A stretch of 11,015 bases of DNA from RGIG8745 sp964554265 (GCA_964554265.1 CAZKOB010000125.1:1-11015); one strand, 5' to 3'. Positions 1 to 6,972 are shown, counted from the stretch's first letter. Numbers and translations are program-made. The notes: generated from the letters alone by a model not told the origin.

Positions 1-188
1 CGCGCCACCTCCCCTAACTTAGGGGAGGAGCTTAGTTACCTTGCTCGCTGGAAAGTCAATAGTGAGTCAACTTACTGGTTGATAACATAATAGCATTTAC
101 ATCTGCTGAGTAACCAGGCTCCTCCCCTAAGTTAGGGGAGGTGGCGCGAAGCGACGGAGGAGTCTGTGAATACACCAGCTTTAAATCA
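1..188 (-). repeat. MITE-like palindromic element, copy A (left end cut by window)
   Basis: The core has a 30-bp perfect terminal inverted repeat (1-30 and 119-148) around an 88-bp centre (31-118). Each arm contains its own short palindrome built on CCTCCCCTAA/TTAGGGGAGG (8-28 and 121-141). The right arm continues through GAAGCGACGGAGGAGTCTGT to 170, then ACACCAGC and TTTAAATCA. The reverse complement of this stretch matches 5523-5710: arms identical, centre the same length with about 18 mismatches in 88 (about 80% identity by eye). There is no open frame of note, so it looks like a non-autonomous element. The outer left arm lies outside the window. Confidence 0.85.
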
Positions 189-236
189 TCAAATTCAGTT
201 TTTTACACACCAACACCATTCCCTTTTTCCTTTTGC

Positions 237-267
237 TTTGTCTTATTGCTTTTTTTCAGTACATTTG
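237..267 (+). promoter_or_regulatory. Bacteroidetes-type promoter for the HD phosphodiesterase gene
   Basis: A -33 box TTTG (237-240) is followed after 19 nt by a -7 box TACATTTG (260-267), matching the Bacteroides sigma-ABfr pattern TTTG-N19-21-TAnnTTTG. Transcription would begin near 273, giving a leader of about 50 nt before the ATG at 322. This favours that ATG over the in-frame GTG at 166, which lies upstream of the promoter. The assignment is by consensus match only. Confidence 0.6.
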
Positions 268-321
268 CAATGTGCAAAATATAAGAAGTTACACAATATA
301 TTGCCTAAAAACACATCGGAT

Positions 322-2421
322 ATGAAATGGAACTTTTTTATGCCTAAACCGGCAAAGGGAAGAAAGCAACAGGTGCAGGAAAAGAGGAATCTTTTTTTCT
401 TCAGGATTTTGCTTGTACTGCTCTCTACCGTCGCAGTAGTATATTTCATGCCACGCGATGCAAAGTTCAATTATACATACGACATTGACAAGCCGTGGAG
501 GTACGGTCAACTGACAGCCACGTTTAAGTTTCCGATATACAAGAGCGATTCAGTGATGCAGTATGAACACGACAGCATCATGCGCAGGTTTCAGCCCTAC
601 TACAATATCGACAACAACGTCAAGTCCAACATGGTGAAGAAACTTCAGGCGGTCAGCAATCGTTGGGAAGTCAAGAATGCCTCCTTTTATGTCCGTCATA
701 TCGTGGCAATGCTTGACACGGTGTACCTTCGCGGTGTCCTGTCCACAGAAGAATATGGGGAACTCAAAGAAAAAGGCTATTCATCCATACGTCTTGTAAA
801 CAAGAATACGGCAGTCTCCACCCCTGTGAGCAAACTGTTCTCCACCCGTTCCGCCTATGAGTATATCATGAACAAAGATACGGTGGCCTATCCGCGTCCG
901 GTGATGCAACAGTTTGACATCATAGAACTGTTGCAGCCGAATGTATGCATGGATGCGGTCAAATCAAGAATAGAAGAGGACGCTCTCAAAGCGAGCGTAT
1001 CAGGAGCAAGCGGCATCGTGCAGAGCGGCCAGAAAATCATAGACCGTGGAGAAATCGTGACCAAAGAAACCTATGACATACTACGCTCCCTTGAACGTGA
1101 GTCCACAAAACACAAGAGTGCCACAGAGCATTTCCCATACAAACTCATAGGACAGACCATTTTCGTGCTGCTCGTGATGTCTATCCTCGTAACCTATCTG
1201 TCGTTGTTCCGTGCCGACTATCTCACCAACGAGCGCAGTGGCATTCTCCTGTATGCGCTCATAGTAGTGTTCAGCATAATGGCATCACTCATGGTTTCAC
1301 ATAACCTTCTGAACATATTCATGCTTCCATGTTGTATGGTGCCAATAATAATAAGGGTATTCATGGACTCACGCACAGCCTACATGTTCCATTGCGCCAC
1401 CACCATCATAATATCACTGGTATTGAGCTATCCGTACGAATTTATCATCATGCAACTTACAGCAGGCATGATAGCCATACAGAATCTGCGCGAACTGTCC
1501 CAGCGCTCGCAGATTATCCGTACGGCAGCGGTAATAGGAGTCAGCTACATCATCTTCTATACAGCCTACGAACTCATCATCGAAAATGACATCGCAAAGA
1601 CAGACAACTCCATGTATGTGTATTTCATCATCAATGGCATACTGCTGCTCTTTACCTATCCTTTGCTGTGGATGTTCGAGAAAAGCTTCGGATTCGTATC
1701 AGATGTGACCCTTGTGGAATTGTCAAACATAAACAATCCTCTGCTGCAGCGTATGACGGAAGTTGCCCCCGGCACATTCCAGCATTCGATGCAGGTGGCG
1801 AATCTGGCTTCGGAAGTGGCAAAGAAAATAGGTGCAAAAGCACTGCTTGTACGTACCGGTGCTTTATATCACGACATAGGAAAAATGGAGCGTCCTGTAT
1901 TTTTCACAGAGAATCAGGCAGGCGGCAACCCTCACAAGCATCTCACTCCTATAAAAAGCGCGGAGGTTATCAAAGCACACATAACCAACGGACTTATCCT
2001 TGCAGACAAGTATCATCTGCCGGAAATCATCAAGCGTTTTATTTCAACACACCACGGTCTCGGGAAAGCCAAGTTCTTCTACATCACATACAAGAACGAG
2101 CATCCTGACGAGGAGATTGACGAACAGCTCTTCACCTACCCCGGCCCTAATCCAGGAACAAAGGAGGAGGCGATACTCATGATGGCCGACTCTGTAGAAG
2201 CAGCATCACGCAGTCTGAAGGAATATACGGAAGAAAGCATCAGCATACTTGTTGACAAAGTTATCGACGGCCAAGTGTCGGAAGGCTACTTCAACGACTG
2301 CGACATCACTTTCAAGGAGATTGCCACAGCAAAGAGTGTATTCAAGGAAAGGCTCAAGATCGTATACCATACAAGAATCTCTTACCCCGAACTTAACGTA
2401 AAGCCACAGGAGAAGGGATGA
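322..2421 (+). CDS. pgpH: 7TM-HD family cyclic-di-AMP phosphodiesterase (PgpH-like)
   Basis: This is a 699-residue membrane protein with the PgpH/YqfF architecture. It has an N-terminal membrane segment (about 24-43), an extracytoplasmic domain of about 230 residues, a bundle of hydrophobic segments (about 276-452) and a C-terminal cytoplasmic HD domain. Metal-site motifs are visible: H488 in TFQHSMQVANL, the HD pair H517-D518 in YHDIGK, H538/H540 in NPHKHLTP, H577/H578 in STHHG, and D623 in MADSVEA. Known members hydrolyse c-di-AMP to pApA, affecting osmotic and envelope homeostasis; that activity is inferred here from the family. The frame is open back to a GTG at 166, but that GTG lies in the repeat arm and before the promoter. 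The N-terminus from 322, MKWNFFMPKPAKGRK, is a normal basic pre-membrane segment; ATG 340 is an alternative. The gene appears monocistronic, with a candidate terminator after it. Confidence 0.9.
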   Translation: MKWNFFMPKPAKGRKQQVQEKRNLFFFRILLVLLSTVAVVYFMPRDAKFNYTYDIDKPWRYGQLTATFKFPIYKSDSVMQYEHDSIMRRFQPYYNIDNNVKSNMVKKLQAVSNRWEVKNASFYVRHIVAMLDTVYLRGVLSTEEYGELKEKGYSSIRLVNKNTAVSTPVSKLFSTRSAYEYIMNKDTVAYPRPVMQQFDIIELLQPNVCMDAVKSRIEEDALKASVSGASGIVQSGQKIIDRGEIVTKETYDILRSLERESTKHKSATEHFPYKLIGQTIFVLLVMSILVTYLSLFRADYLTNERSGILLYALIVVFSIMASLMVSHNLLNIFMLPCCMVPIIIRVFMDSRTAYMFHCATTIIISLVLSYPYEFIIMQLTAGMIAIQNLRELSQRSQIIRTAAVIGVSYIIFYTAYELIIENDIAKTDNSMYVYFIINGILLLFTYPLLWMFEKSFGFVSDVTLVELSNINNPLLQRMTEVAPGTFQHSMQVANLASEVAKKIGAKALLVRTGALYHDIGKMERPVFFTENQAGGNPHKHLTPIKSAEVIKAHITNGLILADKYHLPEIIKRFISTHHGLGKAKFFYITYKNEHPDEEIDEQLFTYPGPNPGTKEEAILMMADSVEAASRSLKEYTEESISILVDKVIDGQVSEGYFNDCDITFKEIATAKSVFKERLKIVYHTRISYPELNVKPQEKG

Positions 2422-2439
2422 GCCTTCAAAAACTAAAGC

Positions 2440-2501
2440 ACTGAAGCGGAGCCCGGCATTTGTATCCATCAAATACAGAAAGTGCTCCGCCTTTCAGTTT
2501 T
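2440..2501 (+). terminator. candidate intrinsic terminator after the HD gene
   Basis: The stem CTGAAGCGGAGC (2441-2452) pairs with GCTCCGCCTTTCAG (2484-2497), with a two-base bulge. A run of Ts follows (2498-2501). The loop is about 31 nt and contains a small inner dyad (ATTTG/CAAAT). The loop is long and the T-run short, so this is moderate evidence. If it works, the next gene needs its own promoter, and I could not identify one. Confidence 0.45.
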
Positions 2502-2566
2502 CCGGAATCAGGCATCCAGTATCAAAGTCCGACAATTCGTTTCAAACTTACCGTTCAATCAAAAAA

Positions 2567-3742
2567 ATGGGAACAACCTACAAGCAACCACGTATAGAAG
2601 TAGCGGACGCTTTGCGCGGCTTCGCTGTAATGGCCATCATACTGCTCCACTCCATAGAGCACTTCAACTTTTACTCCTTTCCTCCGACAGACGGACAACC
2701 GGCATGGCTGAACTTCACCGACCGCGCGATATGGGACGGCCTGTTCTTCGCTTTCGGAGGTAAAGCATACGCCATCTTCGCCCTTCTGTTCGGATTCAGC
2801 TTCCACATCATGTACAGCAACCAACAGAAAAGAAAAAACGATTTCCGCCTCAGATTTTGCTGGCGCATGGTGCTGCTCTTCCTGCTCGGCAACATCAATG
2901 CCATGTTCTTCACCGGTGAAGTTCTTGTACTCTACTCACTCATTGGCTTCGTTCTGCCACTCGTATGCAAGCTGTCCAACCGTACCATACTCATTCTTGC
3001 CGCCATCTGTATGCTGCAACCGGTGGAATGGTACAAACTCATCAGTGCAATAATCGAGCCTGACGCACTTCCGGCAGAACATGTCTCAAGTTATTATTGG
3101 TCACAAGCTTACCCTGTGTTAGGGAACGGAAACTTCATCCAGACATTGACCATGAACCTATGGGACGGACAGATGGCATCGCTGACATGGGCATGGGAGA
3201 ACGCACGTATGTTCCAGACAGCCTCTCTGTTCATGCTGGGAATGATTGCCGGACGCAACGGGTGGTTCACAGACACACATCGGAACCGCCGCCTATGGGG
3301 ATACATATTCGGAACGGCCATCGTCTTTTTCTTCCCCTTGTACGGAATCTCAAACATGTTGCCCAAGTTCATCGCATCACCGGCCGTTCTCGGACCTCTG
3401 TCACTAATAACAAGTTCACTACACAAATTTGCCTTCATGCTGATGGAAGTGACAGGCTTCTTGTTCCTTTTCTATCTGACACGCATGCAGCGTCCGTTCC
3501 GTATTTTAATGCCTTACGGACGGATGAGCCTCACGAACTATATAACCCAAAGCATAATAGGCTCGTTTTTGTTTTACAACTGGGGACTATCCCTACACGA
3601 TGACCTCGGCATAACAGCCAGTATATGTGTCGGAATACTTATTTTCGGCATACAACTTCTGTGCTGCAAGATATGGATGAAACACCACACACATGGGCCT
3701 CTTGAATATGTGTGGCGGAAATGTACATGGATATTCAAATAA
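2567..3742 (+). CDS. DUF418 (YeiB-like) integral membrane protein
   Basis: This 391-residue polytopic membrane protein has the N-terminal signature RIEVADALRGFAVMAIILLH (9-28) typical of YeiB/DUF418 proteins. Several hydrophobic helices follow (about 18-38, 60-83, 100-135, 139-150, 217-229, 243-262, 285-305, 325-340, 348-369). The DUF418 C-terminal end is present: MPYGRMSLTNYITQS near 315-329 and GPLEYVWRKCTW at 377-388. The family is related to acyltransferase-3-like membrane proteins and a transport or acyl-transfer role has been suggested, but no substrate is established. The ATG at 2567, preceded by an A-rich stretch, is the only sensible start. It lies 145 nt after the HD gene with a candidate terminator between, so it is probably separately transcribed. 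The length is normal and the frame intact. Confidence 0.85.
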   Translation: MGTTYKQPRIEVADALRGFAVMAIILLHSIEHFNFYSFPPTDGQPAWLNFTDRAIWDGLFFAFGGKAYAIFALLFGFSFHIMYSNQQKRKNDFRLRFCWRMVLLFLLGNINAMFFTGEVLVLYSLIGFVLPLVCKLSNRTILILAAICMLQPVEWYKLISAIIEPDALPAEHVSSYYWSQAYPVLGNGNFIQTLTMNLWDGQMASLTWAWENARMFQTASLFMLGMIAGRNGWFTDTHRNRRLWGYIFGTAIVFFFPLYGISNMLPKFIASPAVLGPLSLITSSLHKFAFMLMEVTGFLFLFYLTRMQRPFRILMPYGRMSLTNYITQSIIGSFLFYNWGLSLHDDLGITASICVGILIFGIQLLCCKIWMKHHTHGPLEYVWRKCTWIFK

Positions 3743-3838
3743 ATAAGGAGAAAAAAGGACATAACATACGGAAACAGTCATCCGGTATATTGCAAGCGAT
3801 TATTCAATCAAACTTCTTATAACTAACCTATCTGATTT

Positions 3839-5149
3839 ATGAAACTACTGATTATTGCGGCAGCATTGCTACTGTGCACTACAGCTGAAGGGAAGAAAAA
3901 AGCAGAGACATTTCCCGACGGTACTCCTGTCAGCGAGTGGTTCAAAGAAACAACTTCGACAAAACTTGAAGACATGGGGAAACAGTATGTACTCACCGAC
4001 TACGGAGTATCAAACGACAGCCTTGTTGTACAAACCCGACAGATTCAGGCGGTCATAGACCGTGCGGCAGCAGAAGGCGGAGGTGTGGTGGTCGTTCCCA
4101 AAGGCACCTTCCTTAGCGGTGCCATATTCTTCCGTCAAGGCACCAGCCTGTATGTAGCAGAAGGCGGAAAACTCAAAGGAAGTGAAGACATCTGCGACTT
4201 TCCGGTGCTGACGACACGCATTGAGGGCGAAACCTGCAAATACTATTCAGCTCTCGTCAATGCCGACTCCCTCGACGGCTTCAAGATTGCAGGCAAAGGG
4301 TGTATAGACGGAAACGGACTCCGCTACTGGAAAGCATTCTGGCTGCGCCGTTCATGGAATCCGCAATGCACGAACAAGGATGAACAACGTCCGCGTCTGG
4401 TATACTTGTCTAACTGCACGAATGCAGAAATCAGTGGAGTCAGCCTCGTCAACTCTCCCTTCTGGACCACTCACATCTATCGGTGCGACCATGTAAGGCT
4501 TCTGCACCTGCGCATACTCTCACCGGCCGCTCCCGTAAAAGCTCCAAGCACGGATGCCATAGACATAGATGCCTGCAAGAATGTACATGTCAGCCACTGC
4601 TATATGGCTGTCAACGATGATGCCATCGCATTGAAAGGCGGAAAAGGTCCGTGGGCAGACAAAGAACCGACCAATGGAGCCAATGAAAACATCATTATCG
4701 AAGACTGTGAATATGGTTTCTGCCACGGATGCCTCACATGCGGAAGCGAATCCATACATAGCCGAAACATCATCCTGCGCCACATCAAAGTGGGCAAGGC
4801 ACAGCGCCTGCTGTGGCTGAAAATGCGACCGGACACTCCTCAGCAATACGAATATATCACTGTCGAGGACATAACCGGCGAGGTTGCCAATTTCATCTAT
4901 ATCCGTCCGTGGACGCAATTCTTCGACCTCAAAGGGAGAACAGACATGCCTGTATCCTTCGGCGACAACATCACTATGCGCAATATCACAATGGATTGCA
5001 GCACCTTCTTCAATGTGGAGAAAAGCGACCAGTACCGTCTTTCAAACTTCACATTTGAGAATATCACGCTCACAGCAAAGAATCCGGAATGTGATGAAAC
5101 CCAGATTGAAAACTTTACAAGAAAGAATGTCAATGTGACAAAGAAATAG
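3839..5149 (+). CDS. secreted glycoside hydrolase family 28 (polygalacturonase-type) enzyme
   Basis: A 436-residue protein with a Sec signal peptide: hydrophobic MKLLIIAAALLLCTTA, likely cut after Ala16. The Cys at 13 is not in a proper lipobox. The mature part is a right-handed beta-helix GH28 domain, starting with the TDYGV...Q...IQAVIDRAAAEGGG region (53-82) common to pectinase-fold enzymes. GH28 catalytic motifs can be followed: STDAID with D239 (family NTD), NDDAIALK with D260/D261 (family DD), and CHG with H296 (family GHG). The fourth motif RIK is replaced by WLK (326-328). The family hydrolyses galacturonic-acid linkages in pectin or rhamnogalacturonan; the changed motif makes the exact substrate uncertain. 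A periplasmic location is likely. It starts 96 nt after the DUF418 gene. No SusC/SusD or regulator gene is adjacent, so this is not a full polysaccharide utilisation locus in view. Its stop codon touches the R2 repeat. Confidence 0.85.
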   Translation: MKLLIIAAALLLCTTAEGKKKAETFPDGTPVSEWFKETTSTKLEDMGKQYVLTDYGVSNDSLVVQTRQIQAVIDRAAAEGGGVVVVPKGTFLSGAIFFRQGTSLYVAEGGKLKGSEDICDFPVLTTRIEGETCKYYSALVNADSLDGFKIAGKGCIDGNGLRYWKAFWLRRSWNPQCTNKDEQRPRLVYLSNCTNAEISGVSLVNSPFWTTHIYRCDHVRLLHLRILSPAAPVKAPSTDAIDIDACKNVHVSHCYMAVNDDAIALKGGKGPWADKEPTNGANENIIIEDCEYGFCHGCLTCGSESIHSRNIILRHIKVGKAQRLLWLKMRPDTPQQYEYITVEDITGEVANFIYIRPWTQFFDLKGRTDMPVSFGDNITMRNITMDCSTFFNVEKSDQYRLSNFTFENITLTAKNPECDETQIENFTRKNVNVTKK

Positions 5150-5369
5150 GCGCAAAACAATCCTCTATTTAAGAGTTTTTTTGTATACGGATTCGCAGAT
5201 TCCTTAGCGCAGGCCCCTTGCCCCATCCCGATTCAGAACGGATTCTATAATACATGTATTCACAAATGTATTCCAAACAATGAACCCATCGGGCACCTAC
5301 TACAGAGGAATCTGCGAATCTGTTTTTATGCTATCAGGTTATTAGCTCTACCAAATCCTGTACGAATAC
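5150..5369 (+). repeat. R2 intergenic repeat, copy 1
   Basis: This stretch of about 220 nt, from GCGCAAAACAATC to CCTGTACGAATA, recurs in the same orientation at 6573-6790 with roughly 80% identity and small indels. It carries a perfect 15-bp inverted repeat (GATTCGCAGATTCCT at 5190-5204, complement at 5306-5320) around about 100 nt, and a central palindrome AATACATGTATT. It begins immediately after the GH28 stop codon. It has no coding frame, and the form suggests a small non-autonomous mobile or palindromic element. Confidence 0.8.
5163..5182 (+). terminator. weak candidate terminator after the GH28 gene
   Basis: A four-base-pair hairpin CTCT/AGAG (5163-5166, 5172-5175) with a 5-nt loop is followed directly by seven Ts (5176-5182). 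The stem is short, so efficiency is doubtful. It lies inside the R2 repeat and the second copy does not keep it. Confidence 0.3.
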
Positions 5370-5399
5370 GCAGACAACAAGTCAAATCTGTTGTTTTTT

Positions 5400-5531
5400 G
5401 CTAGTGTGTTCACAGATGGCTCTTGTGATTCTGATGGTTGGAAGTTGGTGTGTTCACAGACTTTTCCTATAACTCTTATAGTTGTAAGCAGTTGTATTCA
5501 CAGACTCCTCTTGTGTATTTTGTGATTTAAA
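5400..5531 (+). repeat. array of three exact-period 44-nt direct repeats
   Basis: Units start at 5400, 5444 and 5488, and a fourth start at 5532 leads into the palindromic element. Each begins with a conserved block close to GCTGGTGTATTCACAGACT, followed by a more variable half that usually ends in TTGTGATTTAAA-like sequence. The period is exactly 44 nt throughout. A single unit of the same kind lies at 10463-10506 in front of another palindrome. No cas genes are present and the variable halves are related to each other, so this is not a normal CRISPR. Confidence 0.85.
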
Positions 5532-5741
5532 GCTGGTATATTCACAGACTCCTCCGTCGCTTCGCGCCACCTCCCCTAACTTAGGGGAGGAGCCAGGTTA
5601 CCTGTTCGGTGTTAATGCTATTATACTAGTAACCAATATGTTAACTTACTATTGGCTTTCCAGCGAGCAAGGTAACTAAGCTCCTCCCCTAAGTTAGGGG
5701 AGGTGGCGCGAAGCGACGGAGGAGTCTGTGAAGACACCAGC
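5532..5741 (+). repeat. MITE-like palindromic element, copy B (complete)
   Basis: There are 52-bp perfect terminal inverted repeats (5541-5592 and 5681-5732), extended outward by GCTGGT/ACCAGC (5532-5537, 5736-5741), around an 88-bp centre. The inverted symmetry continues imperfectly into the centre (CAGGTTACCT near 5594, AGGTAACTAAG near 5670). The arms contain nested palindromes built on CCTCCCCTAA/TTAGGGGAGG. It is in opposite orientation to the copy at 1-188. It follows the 44-nt array without a break in phase and carries no gene. Confidence 0.9.
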
Positions 5742-5764
5742 AAAAACAGTTGATTTTCTTATGG

Positions 5765-6170
5765 GCATTTCTTCTTTCTTTTTGACACTAACTCCACCCA
5801 TAGCAAACGGAGCTTTATTAACATAATTAAGATTCGTTTACATATTGTCAATCATCGAAATTTCGACGTTTCGCAGATAAGCAATTGATAATCAATAAAA
5901 TACTATTTCACCAAAACGATACAGTTTTAGTTGCAAGAAGCACAGATTGGAACAAAATAGGATATACTGATAATCAGCAAGTTATAAAAATACTTGTCCA
6001 AGATTCTTGTTTTTTGCCACCTGAATCCATCTTTGTCTTTCGTGGCATTGAAAAATCCGATTTTGATTTTTTAAGAAATTCATTTTAGTCAATATCAGAT
6101 TTCAGCCCGAAAAACGGTCCTCCTCAAACTCGTTCACCTTGAAAATAAATTTCGTTCACCTTGAAAAATT
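5765..6170 (+). repeat. R3 long repeat, copy 1
   Basis: About 405 nt from GCATTTCTTCTTTCTTTTTG onward match 10611-11015 in the same orientation, almost without gaps. The best conserved stretch is around 5958-5996 (ATAGGATATACTGATAATCA and following). It includes TGATAATCA twice, 81 nt apart, and near its end two CGTTCACCTTGAAAA motifs (from 6131 and 6153). Copy 1 has a 67-codon open frame from a TTG at 5885, but indels break the same frame in copy 2, so I do not call it a gene. Function unknown. Confidence 0.8.
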
Positions 6171-6221
6171 TTTTACAAGGCACTTTAAAACCATTTTCAA
6201 GGTGAACAAAATTTATTTTCA
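6140..6221. repeat. 28-bp inverted repeat (long hairpin) with TTCACCTTGAAAA motif
   Basis: The arms at 6140-6167 and 6194-6221 are complementary with one mismatch (TGAAAATAAATTTCGTTCAC... against its complement), leaving a 26-nt loop. The left arm belongs to the end of R3 and the motif is also repeated just before it (6131-6145). The stem is AT-rich with no adjacent T-run on the + strand beyond ordinary content. It may mark the end of the R3 element. Confidence 0.75.
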
Positions 6222-6330
6222 GCGCACTCTTTTTTCAGGCAAAGCACACGCAAATGTAAATTAATGTATCTTTTTGAAATAAAAATTACATTATTTTTGC
6301 ATTTGGGATTCAAGCCTTGAAAACAGCCTT

Positions 6331-6382
6331 AGAATCGCGTAAATGGAACTTCGGCAAGGTTTGGCCGATTTTACGCGATTCT
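6331..6382 (+). repeat. hairpin in the spacer between R3 and second R2 copy
   Basis: A perfect 13-bp inverted repeat (AGAATCGCGTAAA at 6331-6343, complement at 6370-6382) encloses an inner TCGGC/GCCGA stem (6351-6355, 6364-6368). A -7-like box TATTTTTG lies at 6292-6299, but the nearest TTTG is only 15 nt upstream, so a promoter is weakly supported. It could be a structured RNA, a protein-binding dyad or another small repeat. In the rest of 6222-6572 I see no convincing gene or signal. Confidence 0.5.
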
Positions 6383-6572
6383 GCGGAGTTGGAAATTTAA
6401 CATTTCAGATTGTCAAGAAAAAGTCCGTAATTTATGACAAACAGACAGTGTGAAAGCGAGGACAACCAAGCTGACTGATGAGGACGTCAGAACCCATGAA
6501 AAGACATCAAAGAACAGCGAGATTTTTCGGAGAGAATCGTTTTGGCGACATGACGACAGAGTCAGTAAACGG

Positions 6573-6790
6573 GCGCAAAACAATCTTCAATTCAAGAGGT
6601 GTTTTTGTATACGGATTCGCAGATTTCCTTATCGCAGACCCCTGCCCCATCCTGATTCAGAACGGTTTACATAATACATGTATTCACGAATGGATTCCAA
6701 ACAATGAACCAGTCAGCCACTAGCAACAGAGGAATCTGCAAACTTGTTTATGCTATCGGATTATGAACCGACCAACTCCTGTACGAATAA
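6573..6790 (+). repeat. R2 intergenic repeat, copy 2
   Basis: This is the second copy of the repeat at 5150-5369, in the same orientation. Its terminal inverted repeat is damaged: an extra T in the left arm (near 6613-6628) and substitutions in the right arm (near 6729-6744). The AATACATGTATT palindrome is retained. It lies just beyond the tRNA terminator. Confidence 0.8.
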
Positions 6791-6841
6791 GTGGGCACCC
6801 CATCTCCACCCCAAAAATTCATTCTTTAAATACTATCAAAG

Positions 6842-6884
6842 AAAAAAAGCGGCATACAGTTGCTTACCAACCATATGCCGCTTT
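6842..6884 (-). terminator. intrinsic terminator of the tRNA-Pro gene
   Basis: Read on the minus strand, AAAGCGGCATA (6884-6874) pairs perfectly with TATGCCGCTTT (6856-6846), with a 17-nt loop. The transcript then ends in a U-run (6848-6842). It begins 6 nt after the discriminator base of the tRNA, a standard arrangement for a single tRNA gene. Confidence 0.85.
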
Positions 6885-6889
6885 ACTTG

Positions 6890-6962
6890 TCGGAAAGAGG
6901 CGACTCGAACGCCCGACCCCTACGTCCCGAACGTAGTGCGCTACCAACTGCGCTACTTTCCG
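6890..6962 (-). tRNA. tRNA-Pro (anticodon CGG)
   Basis: The minus strand folds into a complete 73-nt cloverleaf. The acceptor is CGGAAAG/CTTTCCG and the D stem GCGC/GCGC. The anticodon stem CTACG/CGTAG encloses the loop TTCGGGA (anticodon CGG), and the T arm is GGGCG-TTCGAGT-CGCCT. The discriminator is A at 6890. The C1-G72 acceptor pair fits proline tRNAs. It reads CCG codons. CCA is not encoded, so the end must be added after transcription. The gene is single, with its own promoter and terminator, between the R2 copy and the two-component operon. Confidence 0.95.
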
Positions 6963-6972
6963 TAAGCGGATG

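Noticed and set aside
166..321. N-terminal extension of the HD protein from the GTG at 166
   Set aside because: It lies in the repeat arm and before the promoter, and its composition is unlike the rest of the protein; the ATG at 322 gives a normal membrane-anchored N-terminus.
3851..3889. Lipoprotein signal on the GH28 enzyme (Cys13)
   Set aside because: The residues before the Cys are Leu-Leu-Leu, not a lipobox with Ala/Gly/Ser at -1; an ordinary signal peptide cut fits better.
5400..5560. CRISPR array
   Set aside because: The conserved part is only about 20 nt, the variable halves are related to each other, there are only three units, and no cas genes are near.
5885..6088. 67-codon open frame from a TTG in R3
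   Set aside because: The start is weak, there is no recognisable domain, and the corresponding frame in the second R3 copy is broken by a one-base insertion and a one-base deletion.
6468..6500. Hammerhead-like CTGATGAGG near GACGTCAGAAC
   Set aside because: The conserved GAAA and the cleavage-site stem do not follow in the required arrangement, so it is a chance partial match.
6450..6965. Small + strand frames of 73-81 codons across R2 copy 2 and the tRNA
   Set aside because: They overlap each other, a repeat and the antisense of the tRNA, and show no known motif.
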